DNA of 64,000 nt from Algorimicrobium sediminis (GCF_042684585.1 NZ_JBHULS010000004.1:62001-126000); one strand, 5' to 3'. Numbered from the stretch's first letter, positions 35,474 to 45,213 are shown. Notes: generated from the sequence alone by a model not told the origin. Numbers and translations: made by a program.

Positions 35474-35481
35474 TACCTTTG
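35474..35481 (+). promoter_or_regulatory. Putative -7 element of the cold-shock gene
   Basis: TACCTTTG matches TAnnTTTG, 28 nt upstream of the ATG at 35510. The leader is about 20 nt, too short for the long cold-sensing leader of E. coli cspA. Confidence 0.5.
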
Positions 35482-35509
35482 TTATTATATAATTTTTTAA
35501 ACTATTACA

Positions 35510-35701
35510 ATGAGTAAAGGAACAGTAAAATTCTTCAACGATTCTAAAGGATTTGGATTTATCGTAGAAGATGACACAAACAAAGAACATTTTGTTCACA
35601 TTTCTGGATTAATTGATGAGATTCGTGAAGGTGATGCCGTAGAATTTGATTTAGAAGAAGGACGAAAAGGATTGAACGCAGTAAACGTTAAAGTAATATA
35701 A
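35510..35701 (+). CDS. cspA: Cold-shock domain RNA-binding protein
   Basis: The 63 residues are one cold-shock domain: RNP1 KGFGFIVED (about 13-21), RNP2-like HFVHISGL (27-34), and VEFDLEEGRKGLNAVNVKV. It binds single-stranded RNA/DNA as an RNA chaperone. The gene is monocistronic with its own promoter and a strong terminator. Confidence 0.96.
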   Translation: MSKGTVKFFNDSKGFGFIVEDDTNKEHFVHISGLIDEIREGDAVEFDLEEGRKGLNAVNVKVI

Positions 35702-35727
35702 TTTATATTTAACTTATTAGTGATTGT

Positions 35728-35760
35728 AAAAAGCCTCGACAACAATGTCGAGGCTTTTTT
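35728..35760. terminator. Bidirectional terminator
   Basis: A perfect 13-bp GC-rich stem (AAAAAGCCTCGAC / GTCGAGGCTTTTT) with a 6-nt loop lies between the convergent cold-shock gene and pheT. Confidence 0.95.
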
Positions 35761-35784
35761 ATGGATGTTCAGCGTTGGTAATTT

Positions 35785-38214
35785 TTAGCGCAGGGAAGCG
35801 CCTAATTCAGTTTCAAAACGGGTTTGAAGCTTCTGCATTATTTTGTCAATTTGTTTATCGGTAAGTGTTTTGTTGGCATCCTGAAAGGTAAAGCTAACGG
35901 CGTAACTTTTTTTACCTTCCGGCAGTTTATCGCCTTGATACACATCAAATAAATTAATATGTTTTAATAGTTTCTTTTCGGTTTCTTTTGCCAACTTGTA
36001 CATACTATTAAATGTAACGGTTGTATCTACTAACAAGGCAAAATCACGACGTATTTCTGGATACTTTGAAATAGGCGTAAAGGTAACTTGATTGTATTTA
36101 GCTGTTTCCAATACCGCGTCCCAATAGAAATTAGCATATAATACGGGTTGCGATATACCAAAGTGTTTTAGAATAGATTTTTTAACCAAACCAAATTCCG
36201 CCAATTTGGTCTTTTTACCGAAATTAATTAGCAACCCTTCGCTAAATTCGCTAGAAACCACTGGTAGTTCGTTTACCTGATTAATTCCTAAACGCGCGAA
36301 AATAGTTTTAATTATTCCCTTCAAATAATAGAAATCGGTTGTTTTAGCAGGTGCATTCCAATGGTTTTGGTTTACATTTCCTGTAACTAATAAGGCCAAA
36401 TGTTTTTGCTCTTGACGTTTTTCTGGCAAGTTATGGTAAGTTTTACCAAACTCAAAAAGTTTTAAATCGTCGCGCCGTCTGTTTATATTGTGCGTCATGT
36501 TTTCCAATCCAGAAAATAACATAGATTGCCTCATAACACTTAATTCGGTGCTTAAAGGATTTAGCATTTCTACCTGATGCTCGGGTTTTAAATCGGCGCT
36601 TAAACCCGTATAAGTTGGCGATGTAAGTGAGTTGCTTAAAGTTTCAAAAAAGCCTTGGGCCACCAACTGGTTACTAATACTATTTTGAAGTTTGTAGTCT
36701 TCAAATTTTGAGGTGTTGGAAATAGACGCATTTAACTTACTGGTTATGTTAATATTGTTGTAACCATACACGCGTAAAATTTCTTCAATAATATCGGCTT
36801 CGCGCTGCACATCGTTTCGATAGGAAGGCACAGTAAGGCCCAATCCTGTTTCGGTAACATTGTTAATTCGAATATCCAAAGACATTAAAATGCGCTTAAT
36901 CGTTTCTTTAGGAATGGTTTCGCCAATTAATTTGGTGGCATTTTCGAAGCTAAAACGAACTTGAAAATCTTCAATTTTATTTGGGTATAGGTCTATTATA
37001 TCACTGGTTACAAAACCTCCTGCAATTTCAGTTATTAAAAGTGCTGCTCGTTTTAAGGCATATTCCGTAATATTTGGGTCGGTACCGCGCTCAAAACGGA
37101 AAGAGGCATCGGTGTTTAAATTGTGGCGTTTGGCTGTTTTGCGGATACTAACCGGGTTAAAATAGGCACTTTCCAGAAAAATACTGGTAGTTGTTTCGGT
37201 TACGCCAGAATCTATGCCGCCAAATACACCTGCTATACACATAGGTTTTTCGGCATTACAAATCATTAAATCTTCTTCGTGCAGTTCACGTTCCACACCA
37301 TCTAGGGTTGTAAATTTTGTACCGGTAGCTAATGTTTTTACTTCAATTTTATTACCAATTATTTTGCTGGCATCAAAGGCGTGTAATGGTTGTCCTAATT
37401 CGTGTAAAACGTAATTGGTAGCATCTACCACATTGTTTACAGGGGTTAAGCCAATAGCCTTTAACCGATTTTGCAGCCAACTTGGCGATTGGGCCACTTT
37501 TATATTGGAAATGGTTAAACCACCATACCGGGGCGCAAGTGTTTTGTTTAAAACATCCACATCTATGCGCAGTGAGCGGTTATCTACATGAAACGCACTA
37601 ACCGATGGTGTAATAAGTTCTGTATTAATATCTTTTTGTGTAAAGCCCGCGCGTAAATCGCGCGCCACACCAAAATGACTCATGGCATCTGCTCGGTTTG
37701 GTGTTAAACCAATTTCGAATACATGGTCGTTTTCAACTTTAAATAAGTCTGCTGCTTTTGTTCCTACCGGGGTTTTAGGGTCTAATACAAGAATGCCATC
37801 GTGGCCTGCACCTAAACCTAATTCGTCTTCGGCGCAAATCATGCCATGGCTTTCTTCGCCGCGAATTTTACCTTTTTTTATAGTCCATGCTTCGCCGGTT
37901 TCAGTGTATAAGGTGGTACCAATGGTGGCAACAGGTACTTTTTGTCCAGCAGCTACATTAGGAGCGCCACACACTATTTGTAAGGGTGTTTCGTTACCAA
38001 CGGACACCGTAGTTATTTTTAGCCTGTCTGCATTTGGATGTTGTTCGCAAGTAAGTACTTCGCCAACTACAACGCCCTCAAGGCCACCTTTTACAGATTG
38101 GTAAGGGGTTAAGCCCTCTACTTCCAAGCCTAAATCGGTTAATAATTCACTTATTTGCTCTGGACTCCAATCTGTTTTTATAAATTGCTTTAGCCAGTTG
38201 TAAGAAATCTTCAT
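35785..38214 (-). CDS. pheT: Phenylalanyl-tRNA synthetase beta subunit
   Basis: PheT forms the alpha2beta2 enzyme that charges tRNA-Phe. The 809 residues hold the EMAP-like tRNA-binding domain (about 40-150, with VVGEVLTCEQHPNADRL), the B3/B4 editing domain (about 215-395), the B5 domain (about 400-475), a catalytic-like core and the C-terminal ferredoxin-like anticodon-binding domain (SKYPEIRRDFALLVD). I start at the ATG at 38214 (MKISYNWLKQFI), the standard N-terminus; the open frame upstream is not. pheS is not next to it, as is common in this phylum. Confidence 0.97.
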   Translation of the reverse strand: MKISYNWLKQFIKTDWSPEQISELLTDLGLEVEGLTPYQSVKGGLEGVVVGEVLTCEQHPNADRLKITTVSVGNETPLQIVCGAPNVAAGQKVPVATIGTTLYTETGEAWTIKKGKIRGEESHGMICAEDELGLGAGHDGILVLDPKTPVGTKAADLFKVENDHVFEIGLTPNRADAMSHFGVARDLRAGFTQKDINTELITPSVSAFHVDNRSLRIDVDVLNKTLAPRYGGLTISNIKVAQSPSWLQNRLKAIGLTPVNNVVDATNYVLHELGQPLHAFDASKIIGNKIEVKTLATGTKFTTLDGVERELHEEDLMICNAEKPMCIAGVFGGIDSGVTETTTSIFLESAYFNPVSIRKTAKRHNLNTDASFRFERGTDPNITEYALKRAALLITEIAGGFVTSDIIDLYPNKIEDFQVRFSFENATKLIGETIPKETIKRILMSLDIRINNVTETGLGLTVPSYRNDVQREADIIEEILRVYGYNNINITSKLNASISNTSKFEDYKLQNSISNQLVAQGFFETLSNSLTSPTYTGLSADLKPEHQVEMLNPLSTELSVMRQSMLFSGLENMTHNINRRRDDLKLFEFGKTYHNLPEKRQEQKHLALLVTGNVNQNHWNAPAKTTDFYYLKGIIKTIFARLGINQVNELPVVSSEFSEGLLINFGKKTKLAEFGLVKKSILKHFGISQPVLYANFYWDAVLETAKYNQVTFTPISKYPEIRRDFALLVDTTVTFNSMYKLAKETEKKLLKHINLFDVYQGDKLPEGKKSYAVSFTFQDANKTLTDKQIDKIMQKLQTRFETELGASLR

Positions 38215-38237
38215 GAAATATAGGTTAATTAAGTCGG

Positions 38238-38268
38238 CAAAGATAAAATATTGATACGAGCATTCAAA
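38238..38268 (-). promoter_or_regulatory. Promoter of pheT
   Basis: On the minus strand TTTG (38265-38268) and TATCTTTG (38238-38245), spaced by 19 nt, lie 23 nt upstream of the pheT ATG. Confidence 0.6.
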
Positions 38269-38308
38269 CAAAGGCTGTACAAATATACCAGAAGGTATTT
38301 ACTGGAAT

Positions 38309-38767
38309 TTAGGGCAGATTAAGTTGCCGGATTCCTTCATAAACAACTATACTCACGGCATTGGCTAAATTTAGGCTCCGAACCTGTTCGCTAAAAAGCG
38401 GAATTTTAAAAAGCTTTGTTTGGTTTTTGTGTAAAAGACTTTGTGGTAAGCCAACCGATTCTTTACCAAAAACTAGAAACAAATTGTCTGTAAATTTAAT
38501 TTGGTAATGTGGTGTGCCTGCCTGACTGGATAAAAACACCATTGTAGCCTTTTTGTGTGTGCTTAAAAATGCATCCAAATTATCATAGTAAAAAACGTTT
38601 AGGTGCTGCCAGTAATCAAGGCCAGCTCGTTTTAAACGGGTGTCGGTAATTTCAAAACCAAAGGGTTTTACTAAGTGTAAATTAGCGCCAGAAGCTAAAG
38701 CTAAACGGCCAATGTTTCCGGTGTTATTAGGTATTTCTGGTTCAATTAATACAATATTTAAGGGCAT
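38309..38767 (-). CDS. trmL: tRNA (cytidine(34)-2'-O)-methyltransferase
   Basis: TrmL methylates the wobble nucleotide of tRNA-Leu. The 152-residue SPOUT protein has LIEPEIPNNTGNIGRLALA, the knot segments LVFGKESVGLP and IPLFSEQVRSLNLANAVSIVVYE. Length and motifs are complete. It follows recG by 33 nt on the minus strand, so the two are probably co-transcribed. Confidence 0.96.
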   Translation of the reverse strand: MPLNIVLIEPEIPNNTGNIGRLALASGANLHLVKPFGFEITDTRLKRAGLDYWQHLNVFYYDNLDAFLSTHKKATMVFLSSQAGTPHYQIKFTDNLFLVFGKESVGLPQSLLHKNQTKLFKIPLFSEQVRSLNLANAVSIVVYEGIRQLNLP

Positions 38768-38800
38768 TTTTTTATTTTAAGAGTTTTGTAGTTGCTGCGT

Positions 38801-41341
38801 TTAGGAAATATAATTCCAAATGTTTCGGTATTTACTCATTTGCCTGTAGGTGTTTAAAATAGCTTGATTATGTGGTTTGGATAGGGTAGGGTCCTCCTTT
38901 AAAATTTGTTTTGCCATAAATCGTGCTGTTTTTAGGATGGCGCCATCCTTAACAATATCAGCTATTCTTAAATTAAGTACGCCACTTTGTTGCGTTCCCA
39001 TAATGTCGCCTGGACCACGAAGTTTTAGATCTACTTCCGCAATATCAAAGCCATCGTTTGTGCGTGTCATGGTTTCTAAACGGGTTTTGCTATCGGCGCT
39101 TAATTTATGGCTTGTCATGAGTATGCAATAGCTTTGTTCGGCCCCACGTCCAACGCGACCACGCAACTGGTGTAGTTGCGATAAGCCAAAACGCTCGGCA
39201 CTTTCAATAATCATAACCGAAGCGTTGGGCACATTTACACCAACCTCTATAACGGTTGTAGCTACCATTATTTGTGTTTCGCCTTTAACAAAACGCTGCA
39301 TTTCATAATCTTTATCAGCGGGTTTCATTTGGCCATGAACTATAGAGATTTGGTAGTTTGGCGGCGGAAAATCGCGCGCAATACTTTCATAGCCATCCAT
39401 TAAATCTTTATAATCCATTTTTTCGCTTTCCTGAATTAGGGGGTACACAATGTACACTTGTCTACCCAAAGCTATTTCATCGCGAATAAACCGAAACACA
39501 TCCAATCTATTTTTGTCGTATCGGTGCACCGTTTTTATAGCTTGTCTGCCTGGTGGCAATTCATCTATCACCGATACATCTAGGTCGCCATAAACAGACA
39601 TGGCTAAAGTGCGCGGAATGGGTGTGGCCGTCATGACTAAAATATGTGGTGGAATAATAGCTGTGTCTGGTGTTTTAGTGGCTACTTTAGTTAGGACATT
39701 TTCCAATTGTGAAAAACTAGATGCGCTGTTATTAAAAATGGCGGTATCTGGAATTTCAATAACCTGAAAGCCCACGGATTTTAGTACATGTGTTTGTAAA
39801 GCGTAAGCCTCTTTTTCGGTGTTATTTGCAAAAGCCTCTTTGGTTATTTGGATGATGAGTTTTTTTTCTTCGCAATAAAAGTCTACTACAAACAAATCTA
39901 AGGCGTAGTGCCTAATAAACAAATTATTACCTGCCTTTCCGGCAAGGTATTTGGCAAGTACATCTGTAGCCTGTTTATGGCGTTCTGTTGCTTGTAACCC
40001 TGGTGTTTTTAAAAGTTGCATGCTATCCGGATGCGATTTGCTATACTGGTTTACAAGAGCCTTTAGTTTGCTTTGTAACTCGGTTTTGCTTGCTTGTTTT
40101 TTAGGACCTTTATGCCATAATTTACTCCGTTGTGCCACACCAAAACGGTGTTGTTCGTCAATAATGGCTAGGCCTAAATTTTTAAAGATTACACTGTCTT
40201 CCAGAAGCGCGTGCGTGCCCACCAGCATTTGTAATTGGCCGCTTACTAAACCGGCATGTATTTCTTTGCGTTCTGCTTTTTTGGTGGAGCCGGTAAGTAA
40301 TTTTATACTTATATTTAGTTGCTTACACCAAGCAAGTAAGCCTTGATAATGCTGCGTAGCTAAAATTTCTGTGGGTGCCATAAGGCAGGCCTGATATTGG
40401 TTGTCTAAGGCCATGAGCATGGTCATAAAACCCACAATTGTTTTTCCAGAGCCTACATCGCCTTGCAACAGTCTATTCATTTGAGCTTTACTACCCAAGT
40501 CCTGTCTAATTTCTTTTAACACGCGTTTTTGTGCGTTGGTTAGTTGGAAGGGTAAATATTGCTGATAAAAGGTATTAAAATAAGTACCCACTGTGTGAAA
40601 CGGAAGTCCCTTAATTTTTGATTTATGAATTAAGTTTTTAAGAATTAATTGGAGTTGAATATAAAATAATTCTTCAAATTTTAATCGGTATTGCGCCTTG
40701 GCTAAAAGCGCTTGGTTTTTTGGGAAATGAATATTAAAAAGCGCATCGGTTTTTGAAATTAACTGCTGACTTTCTAATAGCTGTGGAGATAAGGTTTCGG
40801 TAAAACGGCTTTTTGTTTCCATAAACAATTGTTGCATAATATTGCTTAAAACCCGGTTGCTTATTCCTTTGTTCTGTAATTTCTCGGTAGACGGGTAAAT
40901 GGGCTGCATGGCAGAGCGTAAACTGGCTTCATGTTCCGATAACAGTTCCATTTCGGGATGTGGCATGCTAAATTTACCACCATAAAAATTTGTTTTACCA
41001 AAAATAACATAAGACGTATGGAGCTTTAAGTTACTTCTTATCCATTTATGACCACGAAACCATACAAGCTCCATGGTACCGGTATCGTCTTTAAAAGTTC
41101 CTACCAAGCGTTTCCCACGTTTTTGGGCAACTTCTTCAAATTTTACCAGACTACCAATAATTTGAACATCGGTGTTGTTAGGCTGTAACTGATTAATTTT
41201 GAAGTAGGCAGTACGGTCTAGATACCTGTTGGGAAATAAATTTAATAAATCTTGGTAGGTATGAATGCCCAGCTCTTTCCGAAGTAAATCGGCTCTGTTT
41301 GGGCCAACACCTTTTAAATAATCAATGGGAGTTTGAAGCAT
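38801..41341 (-). CDS. recG: ATP-dependent DNA helicase RecG with DUF559-like insertion
   Basis: RecG reverses stalled replication forks and branch-migrates junctions. The 846-residue protein is about 150 longer than usual. It has the wedge domain (about 1-150), Walker A GDVGSGKT (294-301), motif II DEQH (395-398), motif III TAT (571-573), motif V/VI region ATTVIEVGVNVPNA and QLRGRVGRG, and the C-terminal TRF-like hairpin. Between motifs II and III (about 409-563) lies an extra domain resembling DUF559/Vsr-like nucleases (RHYALDLFVVDFYCEEKKLI). I start at ATG 41341 (MLQTPIDYLKGVGP), not the TTG 9 nt upstream. Confidence 0.95.
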   Translation of the reverse strand: MLQTPIDYLKGVGPNRADLLRKELGIHTYQDLLNLFPNRYLDRTAYFKINQLQPNNTDVQIIGSLVKFEEVAQKRGKRLVGTFKDDTGTMELVWFRGHKWIRSNLKLHTSYVIFGKTNFYGGKFSMPHPEMELLSEHEASLRSAMQPIYPSTEKLQNKGISNRVLSNIMQQLFMETKSRFTETLSPQLLESQQLISKTDALFNIHFPKNQALLAKAQYRLKFEELFYIQLQLILKNLIHKSKIKGLPFHTVGTYFNTFYQQYLPFQLTNAQKRVLKEIRQDLGSKAQMNRLLQGDVGSGKTIVGFMTMLMALDNQYQACLMAPTEILATQHYQGLLAWCKQLNISIKLLTGSTKKAERKEIHAGLVSGQLQMLVGTHALLEDSVIFKNLGLAIIDEQHRFGVAQRSKLWHKGPKKQASKTELQSKLKALVNQYSKSHPDSMQLLKTPGLQATERHKQATDVLAKYLAGKAGNNLFIRHYALDLFVVDFYCEEKKLIIQITKEAFANNTEKEAYALQTHVLKSVGFQVIEIPDTAIFNNSASSFSQLENVLTKVATKTPDTAIIPPHILVMTATPIPRTLAMSVYGDLDVSVIDELPPGRQAIKTVHRYDKNRLDVFRFIRDEIALGRQVYIVYPLIQESEKMDYKDLMDGYESIARDFPPPNYQISIVHGQMKPADKDYEMQRFVKGETQIMVATTVIEVGVNVPNASVMIIESAERFGLSQLHQLRGRVGRGAEQSYCILMTSHKLSADSKTRLETMTRTNDGFDIAEVDLKLRGPGDIMGTQQSGVLNLRIADIVKDGAILKTARFMAKQILKEDPTLSKPHNQAILNTYRQMSKYRNIWNYIS

Positions 41342-41442
41342 AACTAGCAAAAACTGATTTTTGGTAAAAATAAATCTAAAAAATAAGTTTTCTCTTAAAA
41401 CTTTATTATTTTACGGTATTTTTTAATTTAAATATGTAAAAT

Positions 41443-43128
41443 ATGAATGTATCTTCAAAATTTAAAGTGCTAGCCTTGTTGGCATTGGTTTTAACCCTGT
41501 TTTATTGTAGTAGCGACGACGCATCGGAGGCAACAAAACCTGATATAGGTATATCAGCAACCATAACAAACTTTGGTGACATACCTGTTTTAAGCGTTTC
41601 GGACGCCCAAACAGTAGCAGTAACAAGCACCAATCTTACAGCAGATTTACGTATAGAGGCATCTGCAAATTTTGAAATAAGTAGTGATAATAGTACGTTT
41701 TTGGGCAACCTAACCATACCCGCTTCCGATGCTAATGCGGGTAGTAAAACCCTTTATGTGCGTTTTGCGCCTGGTAATAATGCAATTGGGGCTATTTCTG
41801 GAACAGTGCAGTTTAAAAGTTCAGGAGCTGCTACCAAAACCATAAATGTGGTGGGTACCGGTGTTAGTATTACACCATTTATTGTTGTAAATCCAGATAG
41901 TTTGGATTTTGGAGACGTTACGGTAAACCAAATTTCGGACGCCCGTGCCATCAGCGTAAATGGCGACAATTTAGAAACGGATATTACCGTAATAACCACC
42001 GCTGGCTTTGCCGTATCTTTGGACGATGTAACCTTTGGTAATTCAGTACAAATAAGTGCAGAAAATGCCAATAATGAAACTATAATTTATGTACGTTACG
42101 AGGCAAGCAATGTAGGCGAACAGTTAGGTACTTTAACGGTTCAGAATCAGGAGGCAGATAATGTTAGCATTAACTTACGCGGAACTGGCCTGCCTGTGGT
42201 GTATAATTACCAAACATTTAATGGCCAGCGCTTGGCCTTTGGTGGTGGTTATAACCAATCCGCTACTCAAACATTTAACTTGCATCCGGATGTTACCAAC
42301 ATTGAAACGGTAAAAATGTACGTAAAATTACGTTGCCCGGCTGGTGGTTGCGATGAATGGGATGTATATGCCAATGTAAAGGTACTGGATAACGACTCTG
42401 GCGAGCTATATGAAATAGGCCGCTATATTACACCGTATTGGAACGATAATAGTCAATTACCTCGCGGATTTGAATTTGATGTAACCGATTTTAAATCCTT
42501 ATTAACTGGCGCAACAGAATTACGTATTAGAACCGAGTGTTGGAATGCAGACGGGTATGAGGTTTCTGTAGATTTCGATTTCATTGAAGGAACACCAGAC
42601 TATCCATATTACGCGGTTTCGCGCGTTTTAAATTACGATGATTGGTCTTCTTCGGGGGTGCCTTATGGTGTGTCGCATAGCTTCGATTTAGATAAAACCA
42701 TTAGCATTCCTGGTAATGCAGAAAGTACGCATTTACGAACAATTATCTCTGGTTGGGGCCACGCAACACCTTACGACGCTGGTGGTAGAGGCTGTGCAGA
42801 ATGGTGCTACCGAACACACAGTATTAAAATTGATGGCGCCAATACCTTCGATCATTATATGGGGCCACTAGGTTGTGCATCCAATCCGGTAAACAACCAA
42901 AATCCTGGCAATTGGCGTCCAGACCGAGCAGGTTGGTGTCCGGGTATGGCTGTACCAGTGCGTACCGATACCTTTAACAGTAGCATGGCTGGTAGTACTT
43001 TTAATTTTGAATACGATTATGAAGACTGGACAACCGATGGCCAAAGCGGTAATGCCTTTTATGCAACATCTACCTTTGTAGTCGTAAAAAGCAATACGCC
43101 TATAAGCAAGCCAACAGTTACCGATTAA
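41443..43128 (+). CDS. PNGase F-like peptide-N-glycosidase lipoprotein with two Ig-like domains
   Basis: The 561 residues carry a lipoprotein signal (LFYC, C22, then SSDD). Two Ig-like domains of the choice-of-anchor/HYDIN type follow (about 35-140 and 147-248). The C-terminal half (252-561) aligns closely from memory with Elizabethkingia PNGase F, which cleaves N-glycans from asparagine. Shared blocks are GCDEWDVYANV, LPRGFEFDVTDFKSLL, GRGCAEWCYRTH and the DRAGWCPGMAVP loop. The three catalytic acids (D60, E118, E206 of PNGase F) correspond to D307, E365 and E453. The lipid anchor and Ig domains suggest a surface position. It is alone between recG (divergent) and the M1 peptidase. Confidence 0.94.
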   Translation: MNVSSKFKVLALLALVLTLFYCSSDDASEATKPDIGISATITNFGDIPVLSVSDAQTVAVTSTNLTADLRIEASANFEISSDNSTFLGNLTIPASDANAGSKTLYVRFAPGNNAIGAISGTVQFKSSGAATKTINVVGTGVSITPFIVVNPDSLDFGDVTVNQISDARAISVNGDNLETDITVITTAGFAVSLDDVTFGNSVQISAENANNETIIYVRYEASNVGEQLGTLTVQNQEADNVSINLRGTGLPVVYNYQTFNGQRLAFGGGYNQSATQTFNLHPDVTNIETVKMYVKLRCPAGGCDEWDVYANVKVLDNDSGELYEIGRYITPYWNDNSQLPRGFEFDVTDFKSLLTGATELRIRTECWNADGYEVSVDFDFIEGTPDYPYYAVSRVLNYDDWSSSGVPYGVSHSFDLDKTISIPGNAESTHLRTIISGWGHATPYDAGGRGCAEWCYRTHSIKIDGANTFDHYMGPLGCASNPVNNQNPGNWRPDRAGWCPGMAVPVRTDTFNSSMAGSTFNFEYDYEDWTTDGQSGNAFYATSTFVVVKSNTPISKPTVTD

Positions 43129-43149
43129 CTTTTTAGGCTAACATAAAGT

Positions 43150-43180
43150 AAAAGCACGTTATAAAGTAACGTGCTTTTTT
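43150..43180 (+). terminator. Terminator after PNGase F-like gene
   Basis: A perfect 12-bp stem (AAAAGCACGTTA / TAACGTGCTTTT) with a 5-nt loop is followed by extra T residues. Confidence 0.92.
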
Positions 43181-43188
43181 ATTGACTT

Positions 43189-43196
43189 TAGGTTTG
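43189..43196 (+). promoter_or_regulatory. Putative -7 element of the M1 peptidase gene
   Basis: TAGGTTTG matches TAnnTTTG and lies 13 nt upstream of the ATG at 43210, directly after the terminator, so the leader would be only a few bases. Confidence 0.35.
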
Positions 43197-43209
43197 TTAT
43201 ATTTCACCT

Positions 43210-45213
43210 ATGAAACAGTACACAACACTAATATTTTCTTTCTTTTGTTTGATGCTTTTTGGGCAACAAACTGCTGTAGTAGATTTTAAGGAATTAAGCG
43301 CAGCAGTTGAACCCAATGTTGCTGCCAAAAGTATTACCGGTCAGGTAAAATTAGTTTTCGATATTTTAAAACCAACCGATTCCATTTTTATAGATGCTCA
43401 AAACATGACTTTTATAAATGTGCGTTTAAATGGCGCTGCAGTCGCTTTTAAAAACAACAGCACCAAATTAATAGTGGCGCATAATTTTAAGAAAAAGAAA
43501 GCATATTCGCTAACATTTCAGTACCAAGCAACTCCCAAAAAAGCAGTGTATTTTGTTGGTTGGGATTCGGCGGCACCTAATCAAATCTGGACCCAAGGAC
43601 AAGGGAAATATACTAGTAATTGGTTGCCTAGTTTAGACGATATGAATGAAAAGCTAATTTTTAATTTAACGATTACTTTTAATTCTGATTATGAGATTAT
43701 TGCAAATGGTAAATTGTTAGAAAAAACAACACAAAACCAAAAAACGACATGGCATTTCGGCATGAAACATCCCATGCCCAGTTATTTGGTAGCGTTTGCA
43801 ATAGGGCAGTATGTGGTAAATAAATCTAGTACAGATAGTGGGATTCCAATTATGCTTTATACTTACCCACAGGATAGTTTAAAAATGGAGCCCACCTACC
43901 GTTACACCAAGCGTATGTTTCATTTTTTGGAGCAGGAAATAGGCGTGCCATATCCTTGGCAAAATTACAAACAAGTTCCGGTTCATGATTTTTTATATGC
44001 GGGTATGGAAAATACAGGTACAACAATTTTTTCGGATGCTTTTGTAGTAGATTCTATTGCTTTTAACGACAGAAATTACGTAAATGTAAACGCACATGAA
44101 TTAGCACACCAATGGTTTGGTAATTTGGTAACAGCAAAATCTGGAACCCACCATTGGCTGCAAGAGGGTTTTGCTACCTATTACGCCTTACTAGCCGAAA
44201 AAGATATTTATGGAACCAATCATTATTATTGGCAATTATTTGGATATGCGCTAGCGCTGTGGGAGCAAGACGCACAAGGCAATGGTACGGCACTGTTAAA
44301 CCCTAAATCGAGTAGCACCACGTTTTATAAAAAAGGGGCATGGCTGTTGCATGCTTTACGAGAACAAGTAGGCGATAAGGCTTTTAAAACGGCTGTTAAA
44401 TCTTATTTAAATAGGCACGCGTTTGGCAACGCTGAAACCAATGATTTTATGGAACAGGTGGCATTAGCTAGTGGTAAGGATTTAACTAATTTTGCCAACT
44501 TGTGGTTGCATAACAAAAAGTTTCCATATCGTGAAGCTATGGCCAGTTTGGAAAAATCTGTTTACATTCAGGAGTATCTTATGGCAGACTGCGAGGCGAA
44601 AACGGCAAAATGTCAATACTATTTAGAGGCACCAATTTCTTCAGAAGCTAAATCCAAAATTATTGGTCAAGTGCCCCATTTAGTTACCCCAGATGTTTTT
44701 AATAATAACCTGAAAGTACGCCAAGCTATTGCTACCCATTTAACCACGATTCCTAAAGCGCTCCAAGAGCATTACGCTTCCTTATTACAAGATGCGTCAT
44801 ATAAAACGGTGGAAATAGCCTTGTATAATTTGTGGGTTAATTTTCCTGAAAAGCGTTCGGATTATTTAAACCAGACCAAACATATAATTGGGTTTCCTGA
44901 TAAAAATGTGCGCTTGTTATGGCTTGTATTGGCACTATCCACGCCTAATTACGAACCCAACCTTACCGATAACTATTTTAAAGAATTGGAAAGCTACACG
45001 TCTGCCGACTATAATTTTGAAGTCCGCCAAAATGCTTTTTCCTATTTAAACGCAATAAATGTATTTACAGAGGAAAGTTTATACAACCTATACCAAGCCA
45101 CCTACCATCATAATTGGCGGTTTAAAAGTTTTGCTAAAAACCTGCTCGAAAGTTTGGAAGCCAACAAGGCCTATTCTAAACTAATAAAAGACATTAAACA
45201 ACTGGAACCCTAA
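43210..45213 (+). CDS. M1 family zinc aminopeptidase
   Basis: The 667 residues have a signal peptide (about 1-19), the N-terminal saddle domain, the substrate-exopeptidase motif GMENTG (265-270), the zinc site HELAH (296-300) with the third ligand E319 in WLQEGF, and a helical HEAT-like C-terminus. All catalytic residues are present, so it should remove N-terminal residues from peptides in the periplasm. It follows the PNGase F-like gene on the same strand but has its own terminator before it. Confidence 0.95.
   Translation: MKQYTTLIFSFFCLMLFGQQTAVVDFKELSAAVEPNVAAKSITGQVKLVFDILKPTDSIFIDAQNMTFINVRLNGAAVAFKNNSTKLIVAHNFKKKKAYSLTFQYQATPKKAVYFVGWDSAAPNQIWTQGQGKYTSNWLPSLDDMNEKLIFNLTITFNSDYEIIANGKLLEKTTQNQKTTWHFGMKHPMPSYLVAFAIGQYVVNKSSTDSGIPIMLYTYPQDSLKMEPTYRYTKRMFHFLEQEIGVPYPWQNYKQVPVHDFLYAGMENTGTTIFSDAFVVDSIAFNDRNYVNVNAHELAHQWFGNLVTAKSGTHHWLQEGFATYYALLAEKDIYGTNHYYWQLFGYALALWEQDAQGNGTALLNPKSSSTTFYKKGAWLLHALREQVGDKAFKTAVKSYLNRHAFGNAETNDFMEQVALASGKDLTNFANLWLHNKKFPYREAMASLEKSVYIQEYLMADCEAKTAKCQYYLEAPISSEAKSKIIGQVPHLVTPDVFNNNLKVRQAIATHLTTIPKALQEHYASLLQDASYKTVEIALYNLWVNFPEKRSDYLNQTKHIIGFPDKNVRLLWLVLALSTPNYEPNLTDNYFKELESYTSADYNFEVRQNAFSYLNAINVFTEESLYNLYQATYHHNWRFKSFAKNLLESLEANKAYSKLIKDIKQLEP

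Noticed and set aside
37682..38104. 140-residue open frame on the plus strand inside pheT
   Set aside because: Antisense to the tRNA-binding domain of pheT; it is Ser/Pro-rich as expected for a complement frame.
39951..40346. 131-residue plus-strand frame across the RecG insert
   Set aside because: It was considered as a separate gene that could explain the RecG insert, but the minus-strand frame runs through with family motifs on both sides, while the plus frame has none.
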